This document shows positions 1-7,953 of a DNA stretch of 52,231 bases, in pieces. The notes below the pieces were generated by a model. That model was given only the letters and a program-made list of their open reading frames with translations, did no database searches and was not told the DNA's origin. How positions within the stretch are numbered: position 1 is the stretch's first letter; each line of letters opens with the position of its first letter. Both the position numbers and the translations under genes were made by a program. The stretch comes from Nostoc sp. KVJ20 (lineage in GTDB: Bacteria > Cyanobacteriota > Cyanobacteriia > Cyanobacteriales > Nostocaceae): contig NZ_KV757566.1 of the NCBI RefSeq assembly GCF_001712795.1, positions 1 to 52,231 of the forward strand. The letters run 5' to 3'.

Positions 1-1
1 G

Positions 2-181
2 CACGTATGTTCATGTGGCTGTGTAATGGATAGAGATGAAAACGCAGCTAGAATTATCCTTAGTCGAGGATTGAGTACTGTAGGGCATACGGGAACTTTT
101 GCGCTAGACGCAAGCAACGCTTGGGGAGATGAAACCGCTACTCATGTTGGTGAAAACCTGCATGAGCAAGTTATGTCTTAG
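2..181 (+). pseudogene. tnpB: TnpB (IS200/IS605-type) 3' end, cut by window edge
   Basis: The reading frame enters from the left edge and ends at a TAG at 179-181. It encodes the typical TnpB C-terminus: two cysteines of a zinc ribbon (CSCGC), then MDRDENAARIIL with the DRDxNAA RuvC-III motif carrying the last catalytic Asp, then the usual GL..VGHTG tail. TnpB is the RNA-guided nuclease of IS200/IS605 elements. Only the last 59 codons are in the window, so whether the gene is complete cannot be judged; the visible part has no frameshift. A right-end hairpin follows directly. Confidence 0.85.
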
Positions 182-220
182 ATTCAAGAATCCCCGTCTC
201 TTTAGAGCGGCGAGTGTCAA
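182..220 (+). mobile_element. IS200/IS605-type right end, 3' part of a putative omega RNA
   Basis: Directly after the tnpB stop is the block CAAGAATCCCCG, an imperfect hairpin with CTCT/AGAG at its tip (about 193-212), then AGTGTCAA. The same block in opposite orientation follows the second tnpB relic (8679-8714), which identifies it as the right end of this element family. In IS605-type elements the guide-carrying omega RNA is read from the tnpB 3' end into this right end. RNA expression is inferred from the family only. Confidence 0.6.
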
Positions 221-378
221 CAACAAGGGAATTATTCAGGCATAGGATGTGAAGTCGCTTCTCTACGAGATGCTGCGCGTAACTTGCTTCTCTGAAAGAG
301 TACGCTCCAATTAAAAATTCAAAATTAACGCCTTATGTGAGTTAACAATTTTCAAACAATATCAAAGGTTTCAACCTT

Positions 379-527
379 ATACCAATTTTGTATGAAGCTG
401 CATAGAATTAGATCCCCCCTAGCCCCCCTTTTTAAGGGGGGGAACTGGAAAAACATCTATCAAAGTCCCCTTTTTAAGGGGGATTTAGGGGGATCGAGAT
501 ATGTGCAACTTCACATTAAATTGGTAT
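379..527. mobile_element. 149-bp MITE-like element
   Basis: The stretch is bounded by imperfect inverted repeats of about 26 bp, beginning ATACCAATTTTGTATGAAGC on the left and ending in TTCACATTAAATTGGTAT on the right. Its interior holds the complementary runs CCCCCCTTTTTAAGGGGGG and CCCCTTTTTAAGGGGGAT. It contains no credible gene. It is flanked by TT...TA, so the insertion could target TA, but the duplication is too short to be sure. Confidence 0.6.
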
Positions 528-993
528 TAGCTTTAATCGTAAACTCCAGCCTTATAAACGAGACTACGTTGTTTCAGGCTTCAACTCACTTAAGGCGTAA
601 TTATTAATTAAAAATTGCAAGACGCTCCTACGTCGCTAATGCTGCTCCAGTATTATTGCAGATTTGGTGAGACAGCTTTCTATGCCAATCTTTACGACAG
701 TTAGCAACGTACTCATGCAGTGAAGCTACGGACAAATAAATTTGTCCTATTCGCATCCCCCAGCTAAAGCATCGGGGCTTTACGCATCACGACTCGTAAA
801 CCTTCTACTATACCGCAAAATTTTTTTGTAAGAGACATCTCGTAGGATGAGAACTTAAGAGATTAAAAGCAATTAAATAAAAAAATATTGAAGTAAAACT
901 CTCATAACTAGAGGTAATAAGAGAGCCAGAGACATAGTTTTGCTCGTTTCCGCCGCAGGGAGATGGGTCAATCATCACGTTTAGGAGAAACCG
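528..993. other. Intergenic, no gene recognised
   Basis: AT-rich non-coding DNA leading up to the diheme cytochrome gene. A short dyad CCCC-agctaaagcat-CGGGG sits near 757-778 and resembles transposon end hairpins common in cyanobacteria, but I could not assign it. The ribosome binding site of the next gene (AGGAGA, about 981-986) ends this stretch. Confidence 0.5.
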
Positions 994-2967
994 ATGAGAA
1001 AGCTGATGAGAATCGTTCTTCTCGTGCTAGCCGGTGTGGTGATGGCACTGGCGTTCACGCTCGCCTCGTTTTCCCAAGACCGACCGGCAAAGGCGAAAGT
1101 CGTTCACCTGGATCAAGGTTGGTCTCAAGAGGATCGGCTACGCTATTACTACACCTCACAAGGTTCGGCTGCGATGTCTTACGACATCTTCCTAAACCTC
1201 GATGCGGCGAATAACCAGGGGCTATTCAGTGCCAATGATAACCTCGCCAAGTATGGATTTATCCCCCAACCCGCCGATTCCAAATACAACCCGGACGGGC
1301 TACCCATCGGCATAACCAATACAGTAGTAGCGGACGGACGATGGAAAGGCAAGTGGGTCGGATTGAGCTGTGCCGCGTGTCATAACGGACAGATCGAACA
1401 CAAGGGAACCAAGATCAGTATTTCGGGCGGTAACAACGCCACACTTGATGTTCATGCCTTCATTGAGGGACTGGATGATACCCTGGCGGCAACGGCTGCC
1501 GATCCGCAAAAGTTCGCTCGGCTAGCAGAGAAACTGGGACAGCGCGATGATGCCGGCAAGGAAGCGTTACGCAAGCGCTTGGAAGAGGATGCCGCGGCAG
1601 TTCATGGCTATCGCGGCATCCTTGCGGTGACACCGACCGTTGTTGGCCCGGGACGCATGGATGCACTCCGCCTGATTCACAATCAGGTGCAATCCCGTTG
1701 GCTCGACATTCCGCAAAACTGGGTAGCGCCGATCGCACCAGTCAAGCCGTCTTTCGTCTGGAACATACCGCAGTCAGCCTGGGCACAGTGGAGTGGCGTC
1801 CTGTTTGACCCCATTCTCCGCAATCAGGGTGAATCTCTGGGGGTGTTTGCAAGGATGGACTTAACGTCGAAGACGCCAAAGTTAGGGCTGTTCGACTCTA
1901 CCGTAGACCTTAAGGGCCAAATTGCCAGCGAGGCTCTCTTACGGAGACTTGCACCACCTCAATGGCCCGAAGCTGTTCTCGGCAAGATCGATCAAGAGAA
2001 GGCTGCCAAGGGAGCGCAACTGTTCACGCAAAACTGCGCCGGATGCCACTCCACCTGGCCGCATCGTTGGAGCGAACCTAAAAAGCAAGACAAGCGATTT
2101 ATTGAGAATGCGATCGTCTCCGTTGATGTTATCGGCACCGATCCGGGGCAGTTCTCAAGTCCGCAGTTCGAGAGCAACCCGACGGTGAAGACTGGACGGA
2201 TGAGTGAGTATTTGCCAGCGCCGGACAATGGGGCTGCGATCGCTCCACCGCCCGTTGTCTTCCAGGCGATACAGCGCGGGATCTTTGATAAGGCAGTAGC
2301 CAAGCTCAACCTCAGCGATGAAGAACTCGTCTCGGCACACGGCTATCGGGCTTCTTATCCAGAGCCGCCCGATCCGATTCCGGCGATCGGCTACAAGGCT
2401 AACCCGGCTGAAGGTATGTGGGCCTCGCCCCCCTTCTTGCATAATGGCTCAGTGCCGAATCTCTACGAATTGCTGCTTCCAGACAATGAGCGGTCTAAAA
2501 CGTTCTTTATCGGGCGAGAGTTCGATCCGGTGAAGGTCGGCGTGGACACTTCTGGGAAATCTGGGAAGTTCTTATTTGACACCTCGCTGGTCGGCAATTC
2601 CAACGCTGGACATTCCTTTGAGAATAGACCTACCGAGAAAGGGGTTATCGGACGACTGCTGACTGAGGATGAGCGCTGGGCATTGGTCGAGTACATGAAG
2701 TCCATCCCGAACCAGTCCCGACAGATTGCCCCATTTGGCGGGCCAAAAGATCCTATTCGTGCTTGGCAAGATAAGACGTTTTTCCACGTCAAAAACCCAG
2801 GCACTTACAACGGCGCACCCCAATTGTCACCGGCTTCAACGACAAAACATGCTCTAGCCCAAGAATCGATCAATCCAGGCGAAATTGTCACCAAAAACTT
2901 GGGTCTGTTCGCGAAGCGTCTCGTAGAGAAGCCCCGTCTTTTGAGGACGGCTTTTTATCATCGGTGA
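994..2967 (+). CDS. Exported diheme c-type cytochrome, MauG/RoxA/cytochrome c peroxidase-like
   Basis: The 657-residue protein starts with a Sec-type leader (basic MRKLMR, then a hydrophobic stretch to about residue 27), so it should act outside the plasma membrane. It has two covalent haem sites, CAACH at 126-130 and CAGCH at 348-352, and the conserved SPPFLHNGSVPNLYELL segment of the large diheme peroxidase/RoxA group. These proteins use peroxide or O2 at one haem; the substrate here is unknown. The start is set by an AGGAGA ribosome binding site. The last about 65 residues match the N-terminal linker of the next gene, and the final about 25 come from a repeat-like sequence containing a hairpin. 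GC content (about 55% in a sample line) exceeds that of most neighbours, suggesting transfer. RoxA-type rubber oxygenase is possible but not shown. Confidence 0.8.
   Translation: MRKLMRIVLLVLAGVVMALAFTLASFSQDRPAKAKVVHLDQGWSQEDRLRYYYTSQGSAAMSYDIFLNLDAANNQGLFSANDNLAKYGFIPQPADSKYNPDGLPIGITNTVVADGRWKGKWVGLSCAACHNGQIEHKGTKISISGGNNATLDVHAFIEGLDDTLAATAADPQKFARLAEKLGQRDDAGKEALRKRLEEDAAAVHGYRGILAVTPTVVGPGRMDALRLIHNQVQSRWLDIPQNWVAPIAPVKPSFVWNIPQSAWAQWSGVLFDPILRNQGESLGVFARMDLTSKTPKLGLFDSTVDLKGQIASEALLRRLAPPQWPEAVLGKIDQEKAAKGAQLFTQNCAGCHSTWPHRWSEPKKQDKRFIENAIVSVDVIGTDPGQFSSPQFESNPTVKTGRMSEYLPAPDNGAAIAPPPVVFQAIQRGIFDKAVAKLNLSDEELVSAHGYRASYPEPPDPIPAIGYKANPAEGMWASPPFLHNGSVPNLYELLLPDNERSKTFFIGREFDPVKVGVDTSGKSGKFLFDTSLVGNSNAGHSFENRPTEKGVIGRLLTEDERWALVEYMKSIPNQSRQIAPFGGPKDPIRAWQDKTFFHVKNPGTYNGAPQLSPASTTKHALAQESINPGEIVTKNLGLFAKRLVEKPRLLRTAFYHR
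2931..2956 (+). terminator. Terminator-like hairpin inside the end of the diheme cytochrome gene
   Basis: CCGTC-ttttgag-GACGG followed by CTTTTT forms a short stem and T-run of Rho-independent type, but it lies within the last codons of the coding region. The sequence just before it (GCGAAGCGTCTCGTAGAGA) resembles a dispersed repeat also seen in inverted form near 255-280, so the hairpin probably arrived with a repeat that now forms the protein C-terminus. Confidence 0.45.
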
Positions 2968-2978
2968 CAGGACTTTAA

Positions 2979-3040
2979 ATGAGTAATGAGTAATGAGTGG
3001 ATGAGAAATGGGTATTTACTCATTACTTATTACTTATTAC
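2979..3040. repeat. Heptamer repeats arranged as an inverted repeat
   Basis: The left arm has repeated TGAGTAA units (about 2979-2998) and the right arm repeated TTACTCAT/TTACTTAT units (about 3016-3040), so the region could fold into a long imperfect hairpin between the two GC-rich genes. This is the short tandemly repeated repetitive (STRR) style known from heterocystous cyanobacteria. Confidence 0.55.
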
Positions 3041-3094
3041 TCCAGAATCACCGCGCCTCTGGGTCGGTGAGTATGTCAACTTTAGGAGGGATTA

Positions 3095-4339
3095 ATGAGC
3101 AAGCTGATAAGAATCGTTCTTCTGGTGCTAGCCAGTGGGGTGATTGCACTGGTTTTGACGCTCCCTTCCTTCTCTAACCAACCCCGACAGATCACTCCAT
3201 TTGGCGGATCGAAAGACCCCATCCGTGCTTGGCAAGATAAGACGTTCTTCCACGTCAAAAACCTAGGTGCTGACGACGGCGCACCCAAGGAGATATCGGT
3301 GCAAAAGCCAACCGTGCCCGCTCTCGCGCAAGAATCCATCGAGCCGGGTGAAAAGGATCTCATTGATTCGATCCTCAACGCATCGCTGGCACGACTGCAC
3401 ACCCAGTTTCCGCCCGGTACTCGGCCAGTCTTGCGCGACGCGCATCCGAAAGCACACGGCTTGGTATATGCCGAATTCATCGTGCTTGATAATCTCCCAA
3501 AAGAATTGCGCTACGGCGTGTTCAAGACGCCGCGCACGTTTGATGCCCTGATCCGGTTTTCTGCCGGGAATGTCGAGGTTCAAGAGGACAGAGTGCCACA
3601 GGCTGCCGGAATGGCAATCAAACTGTTCGGAGTCGAGGGCGAGAAACTGCTTGCATCGGAAAAGGATGCTAAGACGCAAGATTTCGTGATGATCAATTTC
3701 CCGACCTTCTTCGTAAGAAACCTCAAGGATTATGAACTCTTGCATCAGCAGATGTTGAAGGGTCAGATAGAGAAGTTTTTTGAGACTCGACCCACGGAAC
3801 TCAAGGCGATCATGTCCATGCGATCGCAACCATTCTTCAATCCCGTCCAGATTCGCTATTGGAGTCAGACGCCATACTTGCTAGGGCCGAACGCGATCAA
3901 GTTCTCAGCTACCCCCATCTCCCGAAGCACTAACCGCCAGCCAAAGACGACGGGGCCAGACTTTCTGAGGGAAGTCATGAAGAAACAGGTCGGATCAGAA
4001 GACGTTTATTACGAGTTTGCTGTCCAGATCCAAGCCGATCCAATGACGATGCCTGTGGAAGATCCTCTGGAACTGTGGGACGAAATGGTGTCTCCCTTTC
4101 AACAGGTCGCGATCATTCGCATCCCGAAGCAAGACATTGACGCCAAGGGTAGGGTAGAGATGGCAGAGAACCTCGCGTTCACGCCCTGGCATTCCTTACC
4201 CGAACATCGACCCTTGGGTTCTATGAACCGATCGCGACTGCTCATTTACGAGAAGGTGTCTGAGTTTCGCCGCAAGATGAACAATGTGCCTCGCAAAGAA
4301 CCGAATCAGATCCCCATAGAGAACGACAGGCCATACTAG
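3095..4339 (+). CDS. Exported catalase-related haem protein
   Basis: This 414-residue protein has a leader almost identical to that of the upstream gene (SKLIRIVLLVLASGVIALV), a linker shared with that protein's C-terminus (about residues 31-86), then a catalase-related domain. Visible catalase features are a His in KAHG (H121) as candidate distal His, the segment DFVMINFPTFFVRN with N191 in place of the distal Asn, and RLLIY with R381 and Y385 in the spacing of the proximal Arg/Tyr haem ligand. It is shorter than true catalases and belongs with small catalase-like peroxidases or hydroperoxide-converting enzymes. An AGGAGG ribosome binding site precedes the ATG. Its stop codon lies in the terminal repeat of a mobile element, so the native C-terminus may have been longer. 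Confidence 0.75.
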   Translation: MSKLIRIVLLVLASGVIALVLTLPSFSNQPRQITPFGGSKDPIRAWQDKTFFHVKNLGADDGAPKEISVQKPTVPALAQESIEPGEKDLIDSILNASLARLHTQFPPGTRPVLRDAHPKAHGLVYAEFIVLDNLPKELRYGVFKTPRTFDALIRFSAGNVEVQEDRVPQAAGMAIKLFGVEGEKLLASEKDAKTQDFVMINFPTFFVRNLKDYELLHQQMLKGQIEKFFETRPTELKAIMSMRSQPFFNPVQIRYWSQTPYLLGPNAIKFSATPISRSTNRQPKTTGPDFLREVMKKQVGSEDVYYEFAVQIQADPMTMPVEDPLELWDEMVSPFQQVAIIRIPKQDIDAKGRVEMAENLAFTPWHSLPEHRPLGSMNRSRLLIYEKVSEFRRKMNNVPRKEPNQIPIENDRPY

Positions 4340-4456
4340 TAGTTCGCCAACCCAAAATTGCTGGGTGGAGGTCGGCAGAGGAGCAGAGGAGAGGCTTATA
4401 CCAAGTTCTTTCCCCTCTGCTAACCACCATGCAAAGTTTCCTTGGCAGACTACTAG
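4336..4456. mobile_element. CTAGTAG-family MITE, copy 1
   Basis: This 121-bp stretch begins CTAGTAGTTCGCCAA and ends TTGGCAGACTACTAG, which are inverted repeats. The interior (AACCCAAAATTGCTGGGTGG..., CCATGCAAAGTTTCC) is the inverse of the copy at 18912-19048. The left repeat supplies the stop codon of the catalase-related gene. Confidence 0.7.
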
Positions 4457-4650
4457 AAAAAATTCACCGCTTGGGTTTGTGGCGGATGCGTCGGTTGAAT
4501 CTATTGTAGAGAGAAAAGGCATCTGCCGAACTCGACCCGAACTTGACAATTAAGACTTCAGACAAAAGTATTGTAGAAATAATCAAAAAAATATGTTGTG
4601 TCAGGCATGGAAAACCGCTAAAGGTTGTGTTTCACTGTGAAAATTTGACA
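4457..4650. other. Intergenic, no gene recognised
   Basis: The first about 100 bases after the element may include former downstream sequence of the catalase-related gene, but no frame restores a recognisable continuation. The rest is AT-rich spacer to the convergent 3' end of the next gene. Confidence 0.4.
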
Positions 4651-5751
4651 TCAATACCGCAAAACCAATGCAATTCGCTGATGAATGGATAGTGCTTCAT
4701 CGTCCACAATTGCAATGTTTCCTCCCTTAGCCAAGACAACTTCTATAATTTCATCGACGGCATCATCCATCACCTCTGTACCACCTGGTTGATCCACTAA
4801 CTCAAACCTGCCGTCTTCAGTCAGGATTGCTGGTACATGGTAGTTTTTTTCAACCAAAAGCAATTTCCCTCGACCTTCATGCGCTAATCGCCACGTTTCC
4901 CCAATCGTAGAAACGACACTTTGAGTACCCATCGCGTCATCTAATGCCTGGAGTGCATCAGCCTGTTGCGCCTCCCGAACGGACTGCATGATTGTCCACA
5001 CTTGAGGGGTCAGTTCATGAATCGTCGCTTTGTCAAAATTGCCACTCAGGCTTCCTGCGTAGGTGTAGCCCGTCGTAGACATCCCTTGAGTATCTTGTGA
5101 AACCTCCTGGAAGAAAGATATTTGCCGATCAACACCTCCCACAACCAATGGTAGCGACTCATTTGGATTCTGATAGAGCTTCAATAAAGTGTCTACATGC
5201 TGAAAAAATCTGCGATGCCTATCGTCTCGATAGCTAGAGTCAGCGTCAGATGGAAGCGGAGCCGTGGCCCCGGGCCCTGTCATTTGCATTGGGAAGTTTT
5301 CATCATGAACTTCCTCAAGGGTTTCTCCTGTTCCAGCTAATAAGCGCGTGGATGCCTGACTTAACAGCAAAACCCAATAGCGTAGCGCCCGATGCGTTCC
5401 ATAGACCAAATCTCGTGTCGCGAAGGTTTGATCAATTACAACCCGCTCAGGTACAGGAAAGGGCAGGTAATAAAGCTTGGCAAAGTCATGGCTGATGTAT
5501 AGCGCTAACCCATCCAGCGTGTGGCGATAGTCAATTTCGCTCACGAGGGTTTCGAGCCGCTTCAACAATGGTTCCAACTCGCGGTTAGTAAATTCTGTGG
5601 CAAGCCGCTTCGTTGCCTCATCTACCAGATTTTTCACCCGAATCGGATCTTGTTTATTATCAGGTGATGTCCGATGAGTTGGTAACAGGATGGAAAGCGC
5701 CGGAACATTGCTCAAAAATTGCAACTGCTTAAGAGCCTGACGAGTAATCAT
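4651..5751 (-). CDS. baeRF/Balon-like protein (bacterial eRF1-family, probable ribosome hibernation factor)
   Basis: The 366-residue protein has the bacterial archaeo-eukaryotic release factor (baeRF) layout: an N-terminal SILLPTHRTSP segment, a middle domain with RALRYWVLLLSQASTRLL, and a C-terminal part with GKLLLVEKNYHVPA, EVMDDAVDEIIEVVLAKGG and NIAIVDDEAL. That last block is typical of the eRF1 C-terminal-like domain. No clear GGQ tripeptide is visible, so peptidyl-tRNA hydrolysis is unlikely. The psychrobacterial relative Balon binds the ribosomal A site during stress, and such a role is inferred here. An AAGAGA motif lies upstream of the ATG. The gene stands alone between non-coding stretches. 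Fairly sure of the family, less of the function. Confidence 0.65.
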   Translation of the reverse strand: MITRQALKQLQFLSNVPALSILLPTHRTSPDNKQDPIRVKNLVDEATKRLATEFTNRELEPLLKRLETLVSEIDYRHTLDGLALYISHDFAKLYYLPFPVPERVVIDQTFATRDLVYGTHRALRYWVLLLSQASTRLLAGTGETLEEVHDENFPMQMTGPGATAPLPSDADSSYRDDRHRRFFQHVDTLLKLYQNPNESLPLVVGGVDRQISFFQEVSQDTQGMSTTGYTYAGSLSGNFDKATIHELTPQVWTIMQSVREAQQADALQALDDAMGTQSVVSTIGETWRLAHEGRGKLLLVEKNYHVPAILTEDGRFELVDQPGGTEVMDDAVDEIIEVVLAKGGNIAIVDDEALSIHQRIALVLRY

Positions 5752-5986
5752 GGATATCTCTTATCGATTTTTAGTGGTGATTAAGCTGTTTCCAATGTTA
5801 AAGACAGAACCACTCGTAATTCCTCTACCAAAAAAAGGAGATTGCATCCGCAGTTTTAGCTACCTATCTAATTGGTATGCATAGCCGTAGTCACACAGAT
5901 TAGGACAGTGTTGATTGCTCAAAGTCTTGAAAAAACTGGGTTTTTACTCATCACGGGCTAAACGCAATACGCTTGGGTTAAGGGCT
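5752..5986. other. Intergenic spacer with no gene
   Basis: Leader region of the baeRF-like gene, then repeat-rich DNA. The 11 bp GGTTAAGGGCT at 5976-5986 is the left target-site duplication of the following MITE. Confidence 0.4.
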
Positions 5987-6169
5987 AATGGCACTAAGAA
6001 AAACCCAAAAGCTTGTGTCGTCTCGTTCCCAGCCTCCAGGCTGGGAATGTATTTAAAAGAGGCTCTGCCTCAATTCAAGCTACTGGAGGCGGAGCCTCCC
6101 AGAATGGATTCCCAGCCTGAAGGCTTGTTCCAGTCAGAACAAGGGCTGTATCTTTTCTTAGTGCCATTC
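5987..6169. mobile_element. GAATGGCACTAAG-family MITE, copy 1
   Basis: The 183-bp element is bounded by AATGGCACTAAGAAAA and TTTTCTTAGTGCCATTC. It is flanked by an exact 11-bp target duplication GGTTAAGGGCT (5976-5986 and 6170-6180). Inside are nested dyads such as TTCCCAGCCTCCAGGCTGGG and GGCTCTGCC/GGCGGAGCC. It is nearly the reverse complement of the copy at 38786-38970. It carries no transposase and must be mobilised in trans. Confidence 0.8.
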
Positions 6170-6984
6170 GGTTAAGGGCTAAGTGTACAAAATTGTGGGT
6201 TTTCTAGACGCGATAAATCGCCGTCTCTACAAGTATTTTGGTCTTATCTGAACCGTATTGGGGCTAAACGCCCCGCTACCGCTAACAGCACTTAGCTATA
6301 AGAGGAATGGCACTAAGAAAAGCGGAAATGCTTGCCAGATGAAGATTACAGCTTTTAATCAAAGAGTACCGAGTTAATGGACAAGCCTCCCATTCGTAGT
6401 TAGCAGAGCCGTGTTTAAATTCAACTGCTTTCTGCATATCTACGCTCTTAAATTATTTCTGAAAAGGAAAAAACCGTGAAACATAGTATTTGTTTCACGG
6501 CTTTCCGTGTGGTGTGAGGAGCTTAACTATATATCATGATAAAGTAACTGCCTAAGTACAATACACTCGTAACATTTTTGGTAACAGAATTTTTTTGCGA
6601 TGACACTATCAGATGTGAGATTTAATCAAATTATGGCTTGCTAAACCAACGATATTGACCAATAAAAATGCACAGCGCATTGATATTTCAAAGCAAGGGA
6701 ATACCGCAACGGATAAGCTATATACATGGGGTAATAACTCTGAATTATTTATCAAGGAAGGCAGAGGGCAGCTATGCTGGAGGCTCAGTTGGAATACTGT
6801 TTTCTGCTCTGGAGTCCGTGACAATCATCGAACTTGCGGTTTAAGACCCCCATCAAATTTTCTTGTTTTGTGGCCCCAATTAAGTATGGTGTTGAATTCC
6901 CTACAAAACATTGAACCTTCTGCCTTCTGCCTTCTTCAATTTCCCCTGTTTCCCAGTCCCTAATCCCCACTCTCTACTCCCTTT
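6170..6984. other. Long repeat-rich intergenic region
   Basis: No credible gene. It holds a dispersed repeat (GACGCGATAAATCGCCGTCTC near 6208, also near 51750 and 51790), a lone left end of the GAATGGCACTAAG family at 6305-6317 without a partner, and a terminator on the minus strand at 6462-6500. The remaining open frames have no ribosome binding site or recognisable protein character. Confidence 0.5.
6462..6500 (-). terminator. Rho-independent terminator, minus strand
   Basis: On the minus strand CCGTGAAAC-aaatactat-GTTTCACGG is followed by TTTTTTCCTTTT, a 9-bp perfect stem with a T-run. It could end a transcript from nagB, whose stop lies about 480 bases upstream, or one from a gene now lost. 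Confidence 0.6.
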
Positions 6985-7758
6985 TCAAGAGAGCAAACTA
7001 GCAGAATTAACATCCAAAAATAACATCGCTTGGGATTGTTGACGGAGAACAGAAGCCGGACAATCTGTAGTTATAGCTCCTTGCAACATTTCTTTTACCA
7101 CATTCGCTTTACGTTTTTCTGGAGCAAGGCAGATAATTTTTTTAGCTGAACAAATCGCCGAGATGGTGACAGTAAAAGCATATTGGGGAACAGTTTCTAG
7201 ATTTGGAAAGTGACCTGTACTAACTTGTTGCTGACGGTTCACTGTATCTAGTTTCACCAGTTTCACACTGTAAGGGTCTTGAAAATTTGCTACTGCTGGA
7301 TCGTTAAAAGCCAAATGTCCATTTTCGCCAACACCAAGACAGCATAAGTCAATTGGTTGTGCTTGCAATAATTTAGTGTAGCGATCGCACTCTGCCACTG
7401 GTTGCAATGTATCACCTTCTATATAGTGAAATTCTTTAGGAATAACCCGTTTCTCTACACGTTCTCGCATATAGCGCCGGAAGCTGGCTGAATGGTCAGC
7501 AGTAATTCCCAAATATTCATCTAGATGGAACAGTATAATCCGTGACCAATCTACACCACCCAATGCAATTAAAGCATCGAGAAATTTGAGTTGGGAATTA
7601 CCTGTTGCTAACAATACAGCAGCCGTATCTTGTTCGTTGAGAGTCTGCTGTAAATACTTTTGTGCAATTTCGGCAACATTCTGGGCCATTTCGACTTCAG
7701 AGTTGTGAATCCGCACCAGTAAATCATCAACGCGAAAAAAGTTTAGATCGGCTAGCAT
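6985..7758 (-). CDS. nagB: Glucosamine-6-phosphate deaminase
   Basis: The protein (257 residues, normal length) converts glucosamine 6-phosphate to fructose 6-phosphate and ammonia in amino-sugar catabolism in the cytosol. It shows the family signatures FHLDEYLG (77-84, with the catalytic Asp at 80) and LGVGENGHLAFNDP (141-154, His148 in the GENGH motif), and a P-loop-like ATGNSQ phosphate-binding stretch near residue 51. It is divergent from a HAD phosphatase gene 196 bases away, which suggests a small sugar-phosphate locus. No strong ribosome binding site is visible before the ATG. I see nothing abnormal. Confidence 0.93.
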   Translation of the reverse strand: MLADLNFFRVDDLLVRIHNSEVEMAQNVAEIAQKYLQQTLNEQDTAAVLLATGNSQLKFLDALIALGGVDWSRIILFHLDEYLGITADHSASFRRYMRERVEKRVIPKEFHYIEGDTLQPVAECDRYTKLLQAQPIDLCCLGVGENGHLAFNDPAVANFQDPYSVKLVKLDTVNRQQQVSTGHFPNLETVPQYAFTVTISAICSAKKIICLAPEKRKANVVKEMLQGAITTDCPASVLRQQSQAMLFLDVNSASLLS

Positions 7759-7953
7759 TTGCTTACATGGAAGGTTATCAATTATACGGCAATTTGCTGA
7801 GAGGCTCTACTTATCTGCCCTTACAGTTTTAGGATTTAGCAGATTATTTGTCACTTTTTACCCTGTATTAACCAAGGAACAATCACTAAGGACAAAAAAC
7901 AATATAAACTATTTAAATTAAGTTAACAATTATTTACATTTTACCCAAAAATT

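Noticed and set aside
392..607. 71-codon open frame
   Set aside because: It runs through the MITE at 379-527 and its residues mirror the C/G-rich repeat; no ribosome binding site.
994..2967. Firm assignment as rubber oxygenase RoxA
   Set aside because: Only the two haem motifs and general layout agree; RoxA-specific residues could not be verified by eye.
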